64,000 bases of DNA from Arthrobacter sp. SLBN-83 (lineage in GTDB: Bacteria; Actinomycetota; Actinomycetes; Actinomycetales; Micrococcaceae), in the NCBI RefSeq assembly GCF_006715285.1, contig NZ_VFMX01000001.1, forward strand, positions 1,116,001 to 1,180,000, given 5' to 3'. A program made the position numbers and the translations under genes. The notes beneath the pieces were generated by a model. The model did no database searches. It had not been told where the DNA came from and worked only from the letters and a program-made list of their open reading frames with translations. Of this stretch, positions 44,513 to 54,539 are shown in pieces. Each line of letters opens with the position of its first letter. Position 1 is the first letter of the stretch.

Positions 44513-46030
44513 TCAGCGGAAGCCCAGGCTGGCGAACTTGCCGGCCCGGGCGGCCACCAGTTCAGGGACCGGAACACCTGCCACGGAAGCCAGCTCGTAC
44601 TCAATGGCCTTCGCCATCCGGCCGCAGAACTCGCGCGGTTCCAAAGAAGCATCGCCGCGCTCATCCACGATGTGGTCCACCAGGCCGTTGGCATACAGCG
44701 CCCCGACGTTCACGCCCTGTGCCTGCGCCATGGCCGGAGCGAACGCGGTGGTCCGGTGCACGATGGCGCTGGCACCTTCCGGAGGCAACGGTGAAAGCCA
44801 GCTGTGCTGGGCGGCAATGGTCCGGTCCGCCGGCAGCAGGGCCAACGCCCCTCCCCCGGCACCCTGGCCAAGCAGCACGGAGACCGACGGAGATTCCAGC
44901 CCGATCAGTTCGTGCAGCGAGCGCGCAATCTCCCCCGCAAGCCCGCCTTCCTCCGCCTCCTGCGACAGGGCGGCGCCCGCTGTATCGATGACGGTGAGCA
45001 GGGGCAGCCGCAGCTCCTCCGCCAGCTTCATCCCCCGGCGCGCCTCGCGCAGCGAACCGGGACCCATGCCGGCTGCGTCCTTCCGCAGTGGACGCGCGTG
45101 CCCCAGCACAATGCACGGCTGGCTGCCGAAGCGGGCCAGGGCAAGCAGCAGGCCCGGGTCCTTCTCCCCCTGCCCGGTGCCGTTCAGGGGCAGTGCGTCA
45201 CTGGCCCCAAACTTCAGTAGTTGGCGCAGGTCGGGCCGCCGCTGCCGCCGGGAAATCTCGATGGACGTCCAGGCATCGACGGTGGAAGGCCGGATTTTCA
45301 GGGTTTCGGGCGGGGCAGGCAGCGCGGCAGCGGCACCTTCCTTCGCGGAGAGGATGTCCAGTGCACGTCCCACCAGGTCGGCAAGCTCACCAGGTTCCAC
45401 GACACCGTCGATCAAGCCCTTGTGGAAGAGGTTCTCGGCAACCTGCACGTTCTCCGGGAACGGTTCGCCGTACAGCGCCTCGTACACCCGCGGGCCCAGG
45501 AAACCCAGCAGTGCGCCGGGCTCGGCCACGTTGATGTGCCCCAGGGAACCCCAGGACGCCATAACGCCGCCGGTAGTGGGGTGCCGCAGGTAGACCAGGT
45601 ACGGAAGCCCGGCCTGGCGGTGCGCGCGGACGGCGCCGGTGATCTTCACCATCGACAGGAACGCGAGGGTTCCTTCCTGCATCCGCGTCCCCCCGGATGC
45701 AGGGCCGGCCAGCAGCGGCAGGCCCTCCGCGGTGGCGCGTTCGACGGCGGCAACGACCCTCTGTGCCGCCGCATGCCCGATCGAGCCGGCAAGGAAGGAG
45801 AATTCGCTGACGATCAGCGCCACCCGGCGGCCGCGGATGAGCCCGGCACCGGTGATCACCGATTCGTCGGCGCCACTGCGTTCGCGGGCCCTGGCCAGGT
45901 CGCGGGAGTACTCCTCAGACAGGGCCGGCTGTTCCGGCTCGGTGTCCCAGGAGGTGAACGAACCCGGGTCCACCACTGCATCCAGCAGTTCGGTTGCTTT
46001 CAAGTGCCGCACCTTCTCCGCCGTCGCCAT
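44513..46030 (-). CDS. fused beta/alpha acyl-CoA carboxyltransferase (candidate malonyl-CoA decarboxylase)
   Basis: A 505-residue protein joining an AccD-like and an AccA-like half. N half: GPASGGTRMQEGTLAFLSM (about 105, oxyanion region) and HPTTGGVMASWGSLGHINVA, ending GFLGPRVYEALYG. C half: SLREARRGMKLAEELRLPLL, LGQGAGGGALALLPADRTIA and PLPPEGASAIVHR. The N-terminal zinc ribbon of bacterial AccD is absent (no Cys there). ATG 46030 follows the CoA-transferase stop by one base. No biotin carboxylase or BCCP lies nearby. With a MatC-like carrier, a CoA-transferase and a GntR regulator, it may decarboxylate malonyl-CoA as MdcD/MdcE do; this is inference, and carboxyltransferase activity with a distant BCCP remains possible. 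Confidence 0.85.
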   Translation of the reverse strand: MATAEKVRHLKATELLDAVVDPGSFTSWDTEPEQPALSEEYSRDLARARERSGADESVITGAGLIRGRRVALIVSEFSFLAGSIGHAAAQRVVAAVERATAEGLPLLAGPASGGTRMQEGTLAFLSMVKITGAVRAHRQAGLPYLVYLRHPTTGGVMASWGSLGHINVAEPGALLGFLGPRVYEALYGEPFPENVQVAENLFHKGLIDGVVEPGELADLVGRALDILSAKEGAAAALPAPPETLKIRPSTVDAWTSIEISRRQRRPDLRQLLKFGASDALPLNGTGQGEKDPGLLLALARFGSQPCIVLGHARPLRKDAAGMGPGSLREARRGMKLAEELRLPLLTVIDTAGAALSQEAEEGGLAGEIARSLHELIGLESPSVSVLLGQGAGGGALALLPADRTIAAQHSWLSPLPPEGASAIVHRTTAFAPAMAQAQGVNVGALYANGLVDHIVDERGDASLEPREFCGRMAKAIEYELASVAGVPVPELVAARAGKFASLGFR

Positions 46031-46031
46031 G

Positions 46032-47240
46032 CTATTCGGCCCCGGGAGCCGCAGAAGTGAGCCCCAACCACTCCCGGATCGCCGGCCCGTCCTCGTTGAG
46101 CAGCGGCGGGGCGTCATGGTGCTTTTCCGTTGTTTCGGCGGCGTCGCCAGGGGCGAAGAACCGCAGCGGCGGCCCTGGCAGGCTCACCTTTCCCAGCAGC
46201 GGATGCTCAACATCCACCACCAGCCCTTGGGACGCCACCTGCTCCCAGGCGTATACCTCATCCAGCGAGCGGACCTTCCCTGCCGGGATCCCGGCGTCGT
46301 TCAGTTTTTGCAGCAGTTCCTCGGCGCCATACTCAGCGAAGGCGCGTTCGACGGCGGCAATCACCTCGGCGCGGTTGCGCACCCTTTCGGCGTTGCTGGC
46401 AAAGCCCGGGGCCGCCGGGTCCAGGCCGAAGGCCGCGGCGAACGACTGCCAGAGCTTCTCGCTGCCGACGCTGATCTGCACGCTCCCGTCCTTGCAGTTG
46501 AACAGGCCGTAGGGGGCGATGGACGGGTGGTGGTTGCCCTGGGCCTGCGGAACCTCGCCCGCAACCGTGGTCCTGGTGCCCTGGAAGGCGTGGACCCCGA
46601 TCAGCGAGGCCAGCAGCGAGGTCCGCACCACCTTGCCCTGGCCCGTCCGGTTCCGCTCCACCAGGGCGGCCAGCACGCCGAAGGCCCCGTTCATCCCGGA
46701 GAGCAGGTCGGCAATGGGCACTCCCACGCGCTGGGGGTCGTCCGGCCCCGACCCGGTGAGGGACATCAGCCCGGCTTCGCCCTGCAGGATCTGGTCGTAG
46801 CCGCTGCGCTGGGACTCGGGCCCGTCGTGGCCAAAGCCTGTGATGGACAGGATCACCAGGCGCGGGTTGAGCTCATGCATCGCGGCGGTGGAAAAGCCCA
46901 GCCGGTCCATGACGCCGGGCCGGAAGTTCTCGATCACCACATCGGCCCGTTCCAGCAGGCGGCGGAGGACCGCCTTTCCGTCGGCGCTCTTCAGGTCCAG
47001 GGTGATGGATTCCTTGTTGCGGTTGCAGGACATGAAATAGGTGGACTGGAGGTCGTCCTCCGGGCCAACGAAGGGCGGGCCCCAGCCGCGGGTGTCATCC
47101 CCCGTGCCGGGGTTTTCCACCTTGATGACGCGGGCGCCGAGGTCCGCCAGCATCATGCCGGCGTGCGGTCCGGCCAGTGCCCGGCTGAGGTCGACGACGG
47201 TGTGCCCAGCCAGGGGGCCTTGGCGGTTCTCGGTGCTCAT
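46032..47240 (-). CDS. CaiB/BaiF family CoA-transferase
   Basis: A 402-residue class III CoA-transferase. Family signatures: VVDLSRALAGPHAGMMLADL at 14-33, GARVIKVENPGTGDDTRGWG, VVIENFRPGVMDRLG near 112 and VPIADLLSGMNGAFGVLAAL near 180. The conserved catalytic Asp is in the early GRSADVVIENF-type neighbourhood, as in formyl-CoA and succinyl-CoA transferases. ATG 47240; an upstream open stretch to 47687 runs into the MatC gene and is not coding. Between the MatC-like carrier and the carboxyltransferase it probably activates the imported dicarboxylate to its CoA ester. Confidence 0.9.
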   Translation of the reverse strand: MSTENRQGPLAGHTVVDLSRALAGPHAGMMLADLGARVIKVENPGTGDDTRGWGPPFVGPEDDLQSTYFMSCNRNKESITLDLKSADGKAVLRRLLERADVVIENFRPGVMDRLGFSTAAMHELNPRLVILSITGFGHDGPESQRSGYDQILQGEAGLMSLTGSGPDDPQRVGVPIADLLSGMNGAFGVLAALVERNRTGQGKVVRTSLLASLIGVHAFQGTRTTVAGEVPQAQGNHHPSIAPYGLFNCKDGSVQISVGSEKLWQSFAAAFGLDPAAPGFASNAERVRNRAEVIAAVERAFAEYGAEELLQKLNDAGIPAGKVRSLDEVYAWEQVASQGLVVDVEHPLLGKVSLPGPPLRFFAPGDAAETTEKHHDAPPLLNEDGPAIREWLGLTSAAPGAE

Positions 47241-47289
47241 GGTGTGGGTTTCCTTTCTAAAAACAGGCTGCGTTGGGGTGCGGTGGACG

Positions 47290-48660
47290 TTAGAGCCAGC
47301 CGGGGACCACCAGTGCCAGCCATGCCAGGACGGGGCCGGCCACGATGACGATTCCGCTGTAGCCGAGGATCCGCTTGTAGAACTGGTCCTTGTCCACGCC
47401 TTCCGGGGCGTTGGCGAGCACCAGGGCGCCGTTGGTGGAGAACGGCGAGACGTCCACAATGGTGGCGGAGACGGCGAGGGCGCAGATAACGCCGACGGCG
47501 CCAATCTCGCCGGTGGACAGGAACGGGACGGCCAGCGGGATGAGCGCTGCCAGGATGGCCGTGGAGGAGGCGAAGGCGGAGACGATGGCGCCGATGAAGC
47601 AGATAATGAGGGCCGCCAGCAGCGGCATTCCCATTCCTGCCACTCCGCTCGAGACGAATTTGATAGTGCCGGCTTCCTCCAGCACACCGACGAACGTCAG
47701 CATGCCGCAGATCAGCAGCACGGTGGACCAGCTGATCTTGTTGATGGCGCCCTTCTGGGCGGCGGGCGAGACGAGGGCCAGCACGATGGCGATGGTGATG
47801 GACACGAAGCCCACGTCCATCTTGAAGCCGAGCGCCACGACGGCCAGCACGATCAGCCCGGCAATGGTGACCAACTGCGGGATCCGGTCCTTGCGCTCCT
47901 TGGTGGCTGCAACGCCGTCGCCGGCGGGGTCCCGGGGGCCGTACATGCCGGAACCAAAGCCTTTGAAGGGGACGTCGCCGCCGGCCGCCTTGGCTCCGAC
48001 GCTGACGGCCATGCGGGCTTCCGCTGCCTGCTCCACAAAGTGGCCCACCTTGGAGGACATCAGGTTCTTGCCGCCCAGGACCACGAAGAGCACCAGGGCG
48101 ATGACCAGGTTGAAAATGAGGCTTGAGAGGAACAGCGCGGTGGGGCTGAAAGCGAGGTCGGTCTTGGCCAGGATGCCGTTGACGGTGACGCCGTAGACCG
48201 CGATGGGCGAGAAACCGCCGGCCTGGGCGCCGTGGATGACCATCATGCCCATCAGCAGGGGGCTGATCTTGTACTTGCCGGCAAAGCTCAGGGCAATGGG
48301 GGCAATGATGGCGACGGCGGCGGGAGACAGTGCGCCGACGGCGGTGATGACGGCGGTGATGGCGAACATCACCCACGGGATAAGGGCAACGCGGCTGCCC
48401 ACCAGCTTGACCGCGCCCCGGACCAGCAGGTCAATGGTGCCGTTGTTCTGCGCGATGGCGAACAGGTAGGTGACGCCGACGATGGTCAGGAACAGACCGC
48501 CGGGGAAGTTGGCCAGGATCTCGTTGGTGGACATGCCAAGCACCACGGCGCCGAGCAGGAAGGCGCCCACGAAGGCAAGTGCGCCCATGTTGAGGGGCAG
48601 GACGGTGGCGAGCAGGAACATCGCCGCCAGGATGATGATCGATAAGACAGGAGCGGACAT
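47290..48660 (-). CDS. MatC-like dicarboxylate/malonate carrier (SLC13-type permease)
   Basis: A 456-residue integral membrane transporter with about 11-12 hydrophobic segments. The N terminus (SAPVLSIIILAAMFLLATVL, then LNMGALAFVGAFLLGAVVLG and STNEILANFPGGLFLTIVGV) matches the MatC N-terminal family of malonate/dicarboxylate carriers; the C half has GAIVSAFASSTAILAALIPL, typical of ArsB/SLC13-like carriers. A hydrophilic loop lies at about 225-265. ATG 48660 has GGAG 7 nt upstream. First gene of the operon, under inverted repeats facing the GntR gene. Confidence 0.85.
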   Translation of the reverse strand: MSAPVLSIIILAAMFLLATVLPLNMGALAFVGAFLLGAVVLGMSTNEILANFPGGLFLTIVGVTYLFAIAQNNGTIDLLVRGAVKLVGSRVALIPWVMFAITAVITAVGALSPAAVAIIAPIALSFAGKYKISPLLMGMMVIHGAQAGGFSPIAVYGVTVNGILAKTDLAFSPTALFLSSLIFNLVIALVLFVVLGGKNLMSSKVGHFVEQAAEARMAVSVGAKAAGGDVPFKGFGSGMYGPRDPAGDGVAATKERKDRIPQLVTIAGLIVLAVVALGFKMDVGFVSITIAIVLALVSPAAQKGAINKISWSTVLLICGMLTFVGVLEEAGTIKFVSSGVAGMGMPLLAALIICFIGAIVSAFASSTAILAALIPLAVPFLSTGEIGAVGVICALAVSATIVDVSPFSTNGALVLANAPEGVDKDQFYKRILGYSGIVIVAGPVLAWLALVVPGWL

Positions 48661-48694
48661 CGTTGGTTCTCCATTGGGGTGCGACGAGTGTGAC

Positions 48695-48711
48695 GTGAGT
48701 TACTGGCTCAC
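48695..48711. promoter_or_regulatory. inverted repeat GTGAG-N7-CTCAC in the MatC/GntR intergenic region
   Basis: A 5-bp inverted repeat with a 7-nt spacer, between the MatC start and the TAGAC/GTCTA cluster. May be a secondary operator; short arms mean moderate support. Confidence 0.4.
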
Positions 48712-48724
48712 TGGACTAGCCTCT

Positions 48725-48752
48725 TAGACAGTGAGTCTATCTGTCAATAGAC
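48725..48752. promoter_or_regulatory. GntR operator cluster over the MatC operon promoter
   Basis: Three half-sites occur in 28 bp: TAGAC (48725-48729), GTCTA (48735-48739) and TAGAC (48748-48752), giving two inverted-repeat pairings. On the minus strand a consensus -35, TTGACA (plus-strand TGTCAA, 48742-48747), lies inside the cluster, so a bound repressor would block the MatC promoter. Fits FadR-family control by the divergent gene at 48793. Confidence 0.6.
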
Positions 48753-48792
48753 GAAGCAGGTATCCTGATCCGGTACGTCCTAGGGAGGCTTT

Positions 48793-49491
48793 GTGGAGAA
48801 GACAGCACGGCTGGGCCTGGAGCGGGTCTCGCGCCCCCGACTTTATGAGCAGTTGGTGGAGCAGATTCTTGCCTACATCGAGTCCGCACAGCTGAAGCCC
48901 GGCGACCTCCTCCCAGCGGAACGAGACCTCGCCGAGCGGCTTGGCGTTTCCCGCGCCACCCTGGCCCAGGCGCTCGTGGCCCTGGAGGTGCTCGGCGTGA
49001 TCGACGTGCAGCATGGCACCGGGGCCGTCCTGGCCCGGCGGCCCAGCGTGGCCTCGGTGGTCAAGGGCCTGCGCGAGCACCAGAGCCGGCTGCCGGAAAT
49101 CGTGGAGGCCCGCAGCACGCTGGAGGTCAAGCTTGCCGCCCTGGCAGCAGAACGCCGGACCGATGCAGACCTGGCCGCCATCGACAACGCCCTGGACGTC
49201 ATGTCACAGGAAATCGACGACGGCGACCGCGGCGCCCAGGGCGATGAACTGTTCCACCAGGCCGTCACCGCCGCCGCCCACTCCTCGGTACTGGCGCAGC
49301 TGATGGCCTTCATCGCCGAGATGATCCTGGAAACCCGGATGGAGTCGCTGGGCCAGCCGGGGCGGCCCGAGCAGTCCCTCGCCTCGCACCGCAATATCGC
49401 CGACGCGATCCGCGCGCAGGACGCGGACGCCGCCGCGAAGGCCATGCTGGCGCACATCGAGCTCGTCTCGGATGTGGAACTGCTCCGCTAG
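48793..49491 (+). CDS. FadR-subfamily GntR transcriptional regulator
   Basis: A 232-residue regulator starting at GTG 48793 with AGGGAGG 4 nt upstream. Winged helix at about 12-75: LYEQLVEQILAYIESAQLKP, then AERLGVSRATLAQALVALEV and the wing GVIDVQHGTGAVLARRPS. The FCD ligand domain (about 95-225) has RSTLEVKLAALAAERR and the metal-type Asp/His positions DELFHQAVTAAAHS and HRNIADAIRAQDADAA. Divergent from the MatC-like operon with inverted repeats between them, so almost surely its repressor, as MatR is for the Rhizobium malonate genes. Confidence 0.92.
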   Translation: MEKTARLGLERVSRPRLYEQLVEQILAYIESAQLKPGDLLPAERDLAERLGVSRATLAQALVALEVLGVIDVQHGTGAVLARRPSVASVVKGLREHQSRLPEIVEARSTLEVKLAALAAERRTDADLAAIDNALDVMSQEIDDGDRGAQGDELFHQAVTAAAHSSVLAQLMAFIAEMILETRMESLGQPGRPEQSLASHRNIADAIRAQDADAAAKAMLAHIELVSDVELLR

Positions 49492-49526
49492 GGGAGCGAA
49501 GCAACGCCGCGTTAGACAACTGCCCG

Positions 49527-49586
49527 CCCCACAGACCAGTCCCCCCGCCCTGTGCAGGGGAACTGACCATCCGGTGGGGACTTTTG
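49527..49586. terminator. nested hairpin between convergent GntR and DUF4190 genes
   Basis: An outer CCCCAC (49527-49532) pairs with GTGGGG (49574-49579) and an inner CAGT-CCCC (49537-49544) with GGGG-ACTG (49557-49565, one mismatch). It is followed on the plus strand by ACTTTT. Probably the GntR terminator, perhaps acting on both strands. Confidence 0.6.
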
Positions 49587-49610
49587 AGGACCGGGCTAAA
49601 AGGTGCCGGG

Positions 49611-50081
49611 CTAGAACGTGCCGGTATTCGACCCGCTGGTGGCGGCTACGGTCACGCCAATGATGAACAGCAGCCAGACTGCGCCGTAGCCCAGCAGGCA
49701 GAGGTAGCCCAACACCAGGCCGGTGATGGACATCCCTCTGCCGGAGGGTTCGCGGCGCAGGGCCATGTGGCCGGTGATGATGGCGGCGAACTGGGGAAGC
49801 AACAGCCAACCCATGATCACCGAGGCGATGCCGCAGACCATGCTGGCGATGCTCAGGGTCTTCGGTTCGACGGCCCTGCCGTAGTACGGCTGGCCAAAGT
49901 ATTGGGGCTGGCCGTACTGGGTGTTGTTGTACTGGCCGTACTGTCCCGTGTTGTATTGGCCCTGGTTGTACTGGGGCTGGCCGTAGGCGGACCCCTGATT
50001 CTGCGGTGGCGGCTGGTAGCCGGGCCACGGTGAAGACCCGCTGCGCTGGTAGTCAGGTCCCTGGGATGGCTGGTTGTTCAT
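49611..50081 (-). CDS. DUF4190 membrane protein with Gln/Tyr/Gly-rich tail
   Basis: A 156-residue protein. Residues 1-68 are low complexity, dominated by Gln, Tyr, Gly, Asn and Pro, with repeats such as QYNQGQYNTGQYGQYNNTQY. Then two membrane helices of the DUF4190 type: LSIASMVCGIASVIMGWLLL (about 76-95) and TGLVLGYLCLLGYGAVWLLF (about 120-140), around GHMALRREPSGRGMS. ATG 50081. Function unknown; the N terminus is prion-like in composition and probably cytoplasmic. Confidence 0.82.
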   Translation of the reverse strand: MNNQPSQGPDYQRSGSSPWPGYQPPPQNQGSAYGQPQYNQGQYNTGQYGQYNNTQYGQPQYFGQPYYGRAVEPKTLSIASMVCGIASVIMGWLLLPQFAAIITGHMALRREPSGRGMSITGLVLGYLCLLGYGAVWLLFIIGVTVAATSGSNTGTF

Positions 50082-50115
50082 GATTTCTCCCCTGTAAATC
50101 TGGCTACAGCCTACT

Positions 50116-50712
50116 TCAGTGCAGCGCCAGGCGGATGGCCAGGACCACCATCAGCACACCGATGGCCCCATCGATCCACCGCCAAGTGCGGGGACTGCTG
50201 AGCACGCCTGCCAACGCCCTGGCCCCGTAACCCAGTCCGGAGAACCAGAGCACGCTCCCGGTCACCGCACCGGCGGCAAAGATCCAGCGCAGGTCGGTGC
50301 CCTGCTGGTTGGCCAGGCTGCCCAGCAGCACCACGGTGTCCAGATAGACATGGGGGTTGAGGAAGGTCAGGGCGGCCGTGGTGGCCACCACCGAATTCCT
50401 TGACCGGGGCGCCTGCTCGGCTAGGACGGAGGGCTTCATTGCAGCCATGAAGGACCGCACCGCAAACCACAGCAGGTAGGCGGCCCCGGCCCAGCGCAGG
50501 ACTTCCAGCACTTCCGGGAAGTGGGTGACCACCGCACCGATGCCCGCGGTTCCGCCCACAATCAACAGGGCGTCGCCCGCCATGCACACTGCCACCACCG
50601 CGCCGATATGCTCCCGGCGGATGCCCTGGCGCAGCACGAAGGCGTTCTGCGCACCGATGGCCACAATCAGCGCCAGGCCTGTCAGCGTTCCGGTTATTCC
50701 TGCGGTCCACAC
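50116..50712 (-). CDS. LysE/ArgO family amino-acid exporter
   Basis: A 198-residue inner-membrane exporter with six hydrophobic segments. TGLALIVAIGAQNAFVLRQG is the N-terminal LysE signature, with AAYLLWFAVRSFMAAM and TFLNPHVYLDTVVLLGSLA further on. GTG 50712 starts right before the first helix, the usual family length; a TTG at 50748 would add 12 residues out of family. Exports basic amino acids such as lysine or arginine. Divergent from its LysR-type regulator, the classical lysEG arrangement. Confidence 0.9.
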   Translation of the reverse strand: MWTAGITGTLTGLALIVAIGAQNAFVLRQGIRREHIGAVVAVCMAGDALLIVGGTAGIGAVVTHFPEVLEVLRWAGAAYLLWFAVRSFMAAMKPSVLAEQAPRSRNSVVATTAALTFLNPHVYLDTVVLLGSLANQQGTDLRWIFAAGAVTGSVLWFSGLGYGARALAGVLSSPRTWRWIDGAIGVLMVVLAIRLALH

Positions 50713-50782
50713 ACATACGACGGTAGGATCCAGGGGACATGCAGGCAAATAACAGATTCTTGGGAATCGTTAGAATTTCTTC

Positions 50783-51709
50783 ATGAACCTGGAGCACCTG
50801 AAAGCCCTCGTGGCCGTTGTCGATGAAGGGACATTCGAGGCAGCGGCAGACCTGCTCCGGATCACGCCCTCCGCGGTGAGCCAGCGGATCAAGGCCCTCG
50901 AAGCCTCCGTGGGCCAGGTCCTGGTCCGCCGCCGGCTGCCCTGCACGGCCACCGACGCCGGTGCGCTGCTGTTGCGGATGGCCCGCCAGGTGCAGGTACT
51001 GGAGGCGGAGACGTCGGCGGCGCTTGGTTCAGGAATGAACATTCGGGCCCACCTGCCGGTGGCCATCAATGCGGATTCCCTGGCTACCTGGTTTGTCCCC
51101 GTCCTGCAGCAGGCCGCCGGGTGGGAGGACGCCATCATCGATCTCCACGTGGAGGACCAGGGCTTCAGCAGCCAGCTGCTCCGCAACGGCGACGTCATGG
51201 GGGCCGTGACCTCGGACCCCGTTCCCGTGAGCGGCTGCCGGGTGGAGCTGCTGGGCTCCATGCGGTACATCCCGGTGGCTGCCCCGGGACTGCGCCGGCG
51301 CTTTTCCACCTCCCGGGGCCTGGACTGGTCCGCAATGCCGGTCCTGAAATTCAATATGAAGGACAACCTGCAGCAGCAGCTGCTGGCCGCAAGAAACGTG
51401 CAGCAGTCTCCGCCCACGCACACCGTGCCGTCCTCCCAGGGATTCCTCGCCGCGGTCACAGCCGGGCTGGGCTGGGGCATGATCCCCGAACTCCAGCTCA
51501 CCGGTGAGCTGGCCAATGGCGCCCTGGTCCGGTTGGAGGACGCTGCCTACCAGGATGTGGCGCTCTACTGGCAGGCCTGGACGCTCGATTCTCAACGGCT
51601 CACCCGGCTCACCGCTGCGGTGCGCAGTGCAGCCAAAGACCAACTGCGGCCGGGTGATCCGGGGGAAGCTACCGGCCCAAGTAGGGCAGGAAATAGACGG
51701 CGAAAATGA
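50783..51709 (+). CDS. LysR-type regulator of the LysE exporter (LysG/ArgP-like)
   Basis: A 308-residue LysR family activator. HTH at 1-60: NLEHLKALVAVVDEGTFEAA, then LRITPSAVSQRIKALEASVG. The effector domain from about 90 resembles LysG/ArgP (RAHLPVAINADSLATWFVPV, QGFLAAVTAGLGWGMIPELQ). ATG 50783, 70 nt from the divergent lysE-type gene, so it likely activates export when lysine, arginine or histidine accumulates. Its 3' end overlaps the convergent NERD gene by 41 nt. Confidence 0.92.
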   Translation: MNLEHLKALVAVVDEGTFEAAADLLRITPSAVSQRIKALEASVGQVLVRRRLPCTATDAGALLLRMARQVQVLEAETSAALGSGMNIRAHLPVAINADSLATWFVPVLQQAAGWEDAIIDLHVEDQGFSSQLLRNGDVMGAVTSDPVPVSGCRVELLGSMRYIPVAAPGLRRRFSTSRGLDWSAMPVLKFNMKDNLQQQLLAARNVQQSPPTHTVPSSQGFLAAVTAGLGWGMIPELQLTGELANGALVRLEDAAYQDVALYWQAWTLDSQRLTRLTAAVRSAAKDQLRPGDPGEATGPSRAGNRRRK

Positions 51710-52634
51710 CGAAGGCCGCCAGCAGCGCCAGTTTTCCTCCGCTGGTGCTGCCGTGCTGCTGCGCTTTGCCGTTCCGGCCATGGCGGACGGGTCCCCTGGG
51801 GGTTCCTGCCCGGTGTCCCGGGGCCGCCTGCCGGCTTTCTGCGGACTTTCCTGCCGGCGTTCCCTTTGCCGTTCCCTTCGCAGGCAGGGCACGGCCGGCG
51901 GGGTGCCTCGACACACTTCGGCTCCGGTCCGCATCCTCGCCGGAACCCGGCTTTCCCCGCGGGTTTGTCGAGGGGGCGGCGGGCGGAAGTGCTCCTGCCG
52001 GCCGCACCACGGTTCCCGGCCGCACGTTCCGGAGGGCGGTGATGCCCGGCTCCTGCTCATGGGTGAGCTGCTGGCCCAGATGCGCGTACACTCCTACCAC
52101 TGCTTGCTGGTCGAGTACCTCCGGCAGCGCTTCGATGGCCCCCACCACCCGCTGGAAACCGGCCACGGCGACGTCCGAGTCGGTCACCCCGAACAGGTCC
52201 GGCTGCGCGGCCATGCAAATGAGCGGACGTACCAGCCTGCGGTGCGGCGGAGCCAGCACTGAAGCCACGGCAGCACATTGGGCCAGCGCGCCTTCCACGG
52301 CCTGGGTCCTGGCATAGCGGCCCTGCCAAAGCACGCCGGACGCCACGCGGACTTCTCCGGTCCAGTTCTTGGAATCGATGACCACCACCCCGCCGGGACC
52401 CACCAGGACGTGGTCCAGGTTTGCCTTGGGGCGGCCCGGCCAATGGACATCGTGCAGCACGTACCAGCCGTGCGGGACCAGTTCGCTGAGCTTGTCCGCC
52501 ACCACCCGCTCCCCCACGGCCCCGGCATCCCACGACTTGGTGGAGCGTTCGGCCTCGTCGAGCCGGCGTTTCAGCCGGGCAACACGCTCGGCCGCCAGCC
52601 TGGACTGCTCCGCTGCCCCGTCTCCTGCCCCCAT
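51669..52634 (-). CDS. NERD nuclease-related domain protein with C-terminal membrane anchor
   Basis: A 321-residue protein. A short coiled-coil N terminus ([20 protein letters not shown]) precedes the NERD domain at about 35-150: [35 protein letters not shown] and [20 protein letters not shown], with the Asp/Lys pair of the restriction-like site. Residues 210-295 are basic low complexity, and [19 protein letters not shown] at the end is one membrane helix, making it a tail-anchored, cytoplasm-facing protein. Possible role in DNA processing, not established. Overlaps the convergent LysG gene by 41 nt. Confidence 0.85.
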   Translation of the reverse strand: MGAGDGAAEQSRLAAERVARLKRRLDEAERSTKSWDAGAVGERVVADKLSELVPHGWYVLHDVHWPGRPKANLDHVLVGPGGVVVIDSKNWTGEVRVASGVLWQGRYARTQAVEGALAQCAAVASVLAPPHRRLVRPLICMAAQPDLFGVTDSDVAVAGFQRVVGAIEALPEVLDQQAVVGVYAHLGQQLTHEQEPGITALRNVRPGTVVRPAGALPPAAPSTNPRGKPGSGEDADRSRSVSRHPAGRALPAKGTAKGTPAGKSAESRQAAPGHRAGTPRGPVRHGRNGKAQQHGSTSGGKLALLAAFVIFAVYFLPYLGR

Positions 52635-52721
52635 TGGACGTCCCCGTTTCCTTGCCGGAACCGACCAGGGCGGCGGGCCGCCGTCGTCCGTTCCCTCCGC
52701 TTGTTTTCGTGGAATTTTTCC

Positions 52722-52763
52722 GAAAGTAGCAGTGCGGGAAAGGCCCGGTATATAGGTACTTTC
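52722..52763. promoter_or_regulatory. pgm upstream region with spaced inverted repeat
   Basis: GAAAGTA (52722-52728) and TACTTTC (52757-52763) form a 7-bp inverted repeat about 28 nt apart. TATATA at 52750-52755 inside it is a good -10 candidate for pgm. Between 52635 and 52874 I see nothing else but a short TGCCAG-GTT-CTGGCA repeat at 52851-52865, near the pgm ribosome site. Confidence 0.35.
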
Positions 52764-52874
52764 AGTGGCTTGTACTCAGGTGGACTACTTGGTTGCAGTC
52801 GTCATGGCGTGTCACAGGGTCCGGATTCTGGGCGGGTCGTTTTGCCTCCTGCCAGGTTCTGGCATGCTGGAGCC

Positions 52875-54535
<1,661 letters not shown>

Positions 54536-54539
<4 letters not shown>

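Noticed and set aside
46032..47687. Extended 551-codon version of the CoA-transferase
   Set aside because: The extra N terminus runs antisense-frame through the MatC gene and lacks similarity; the family start is ATG 47240.
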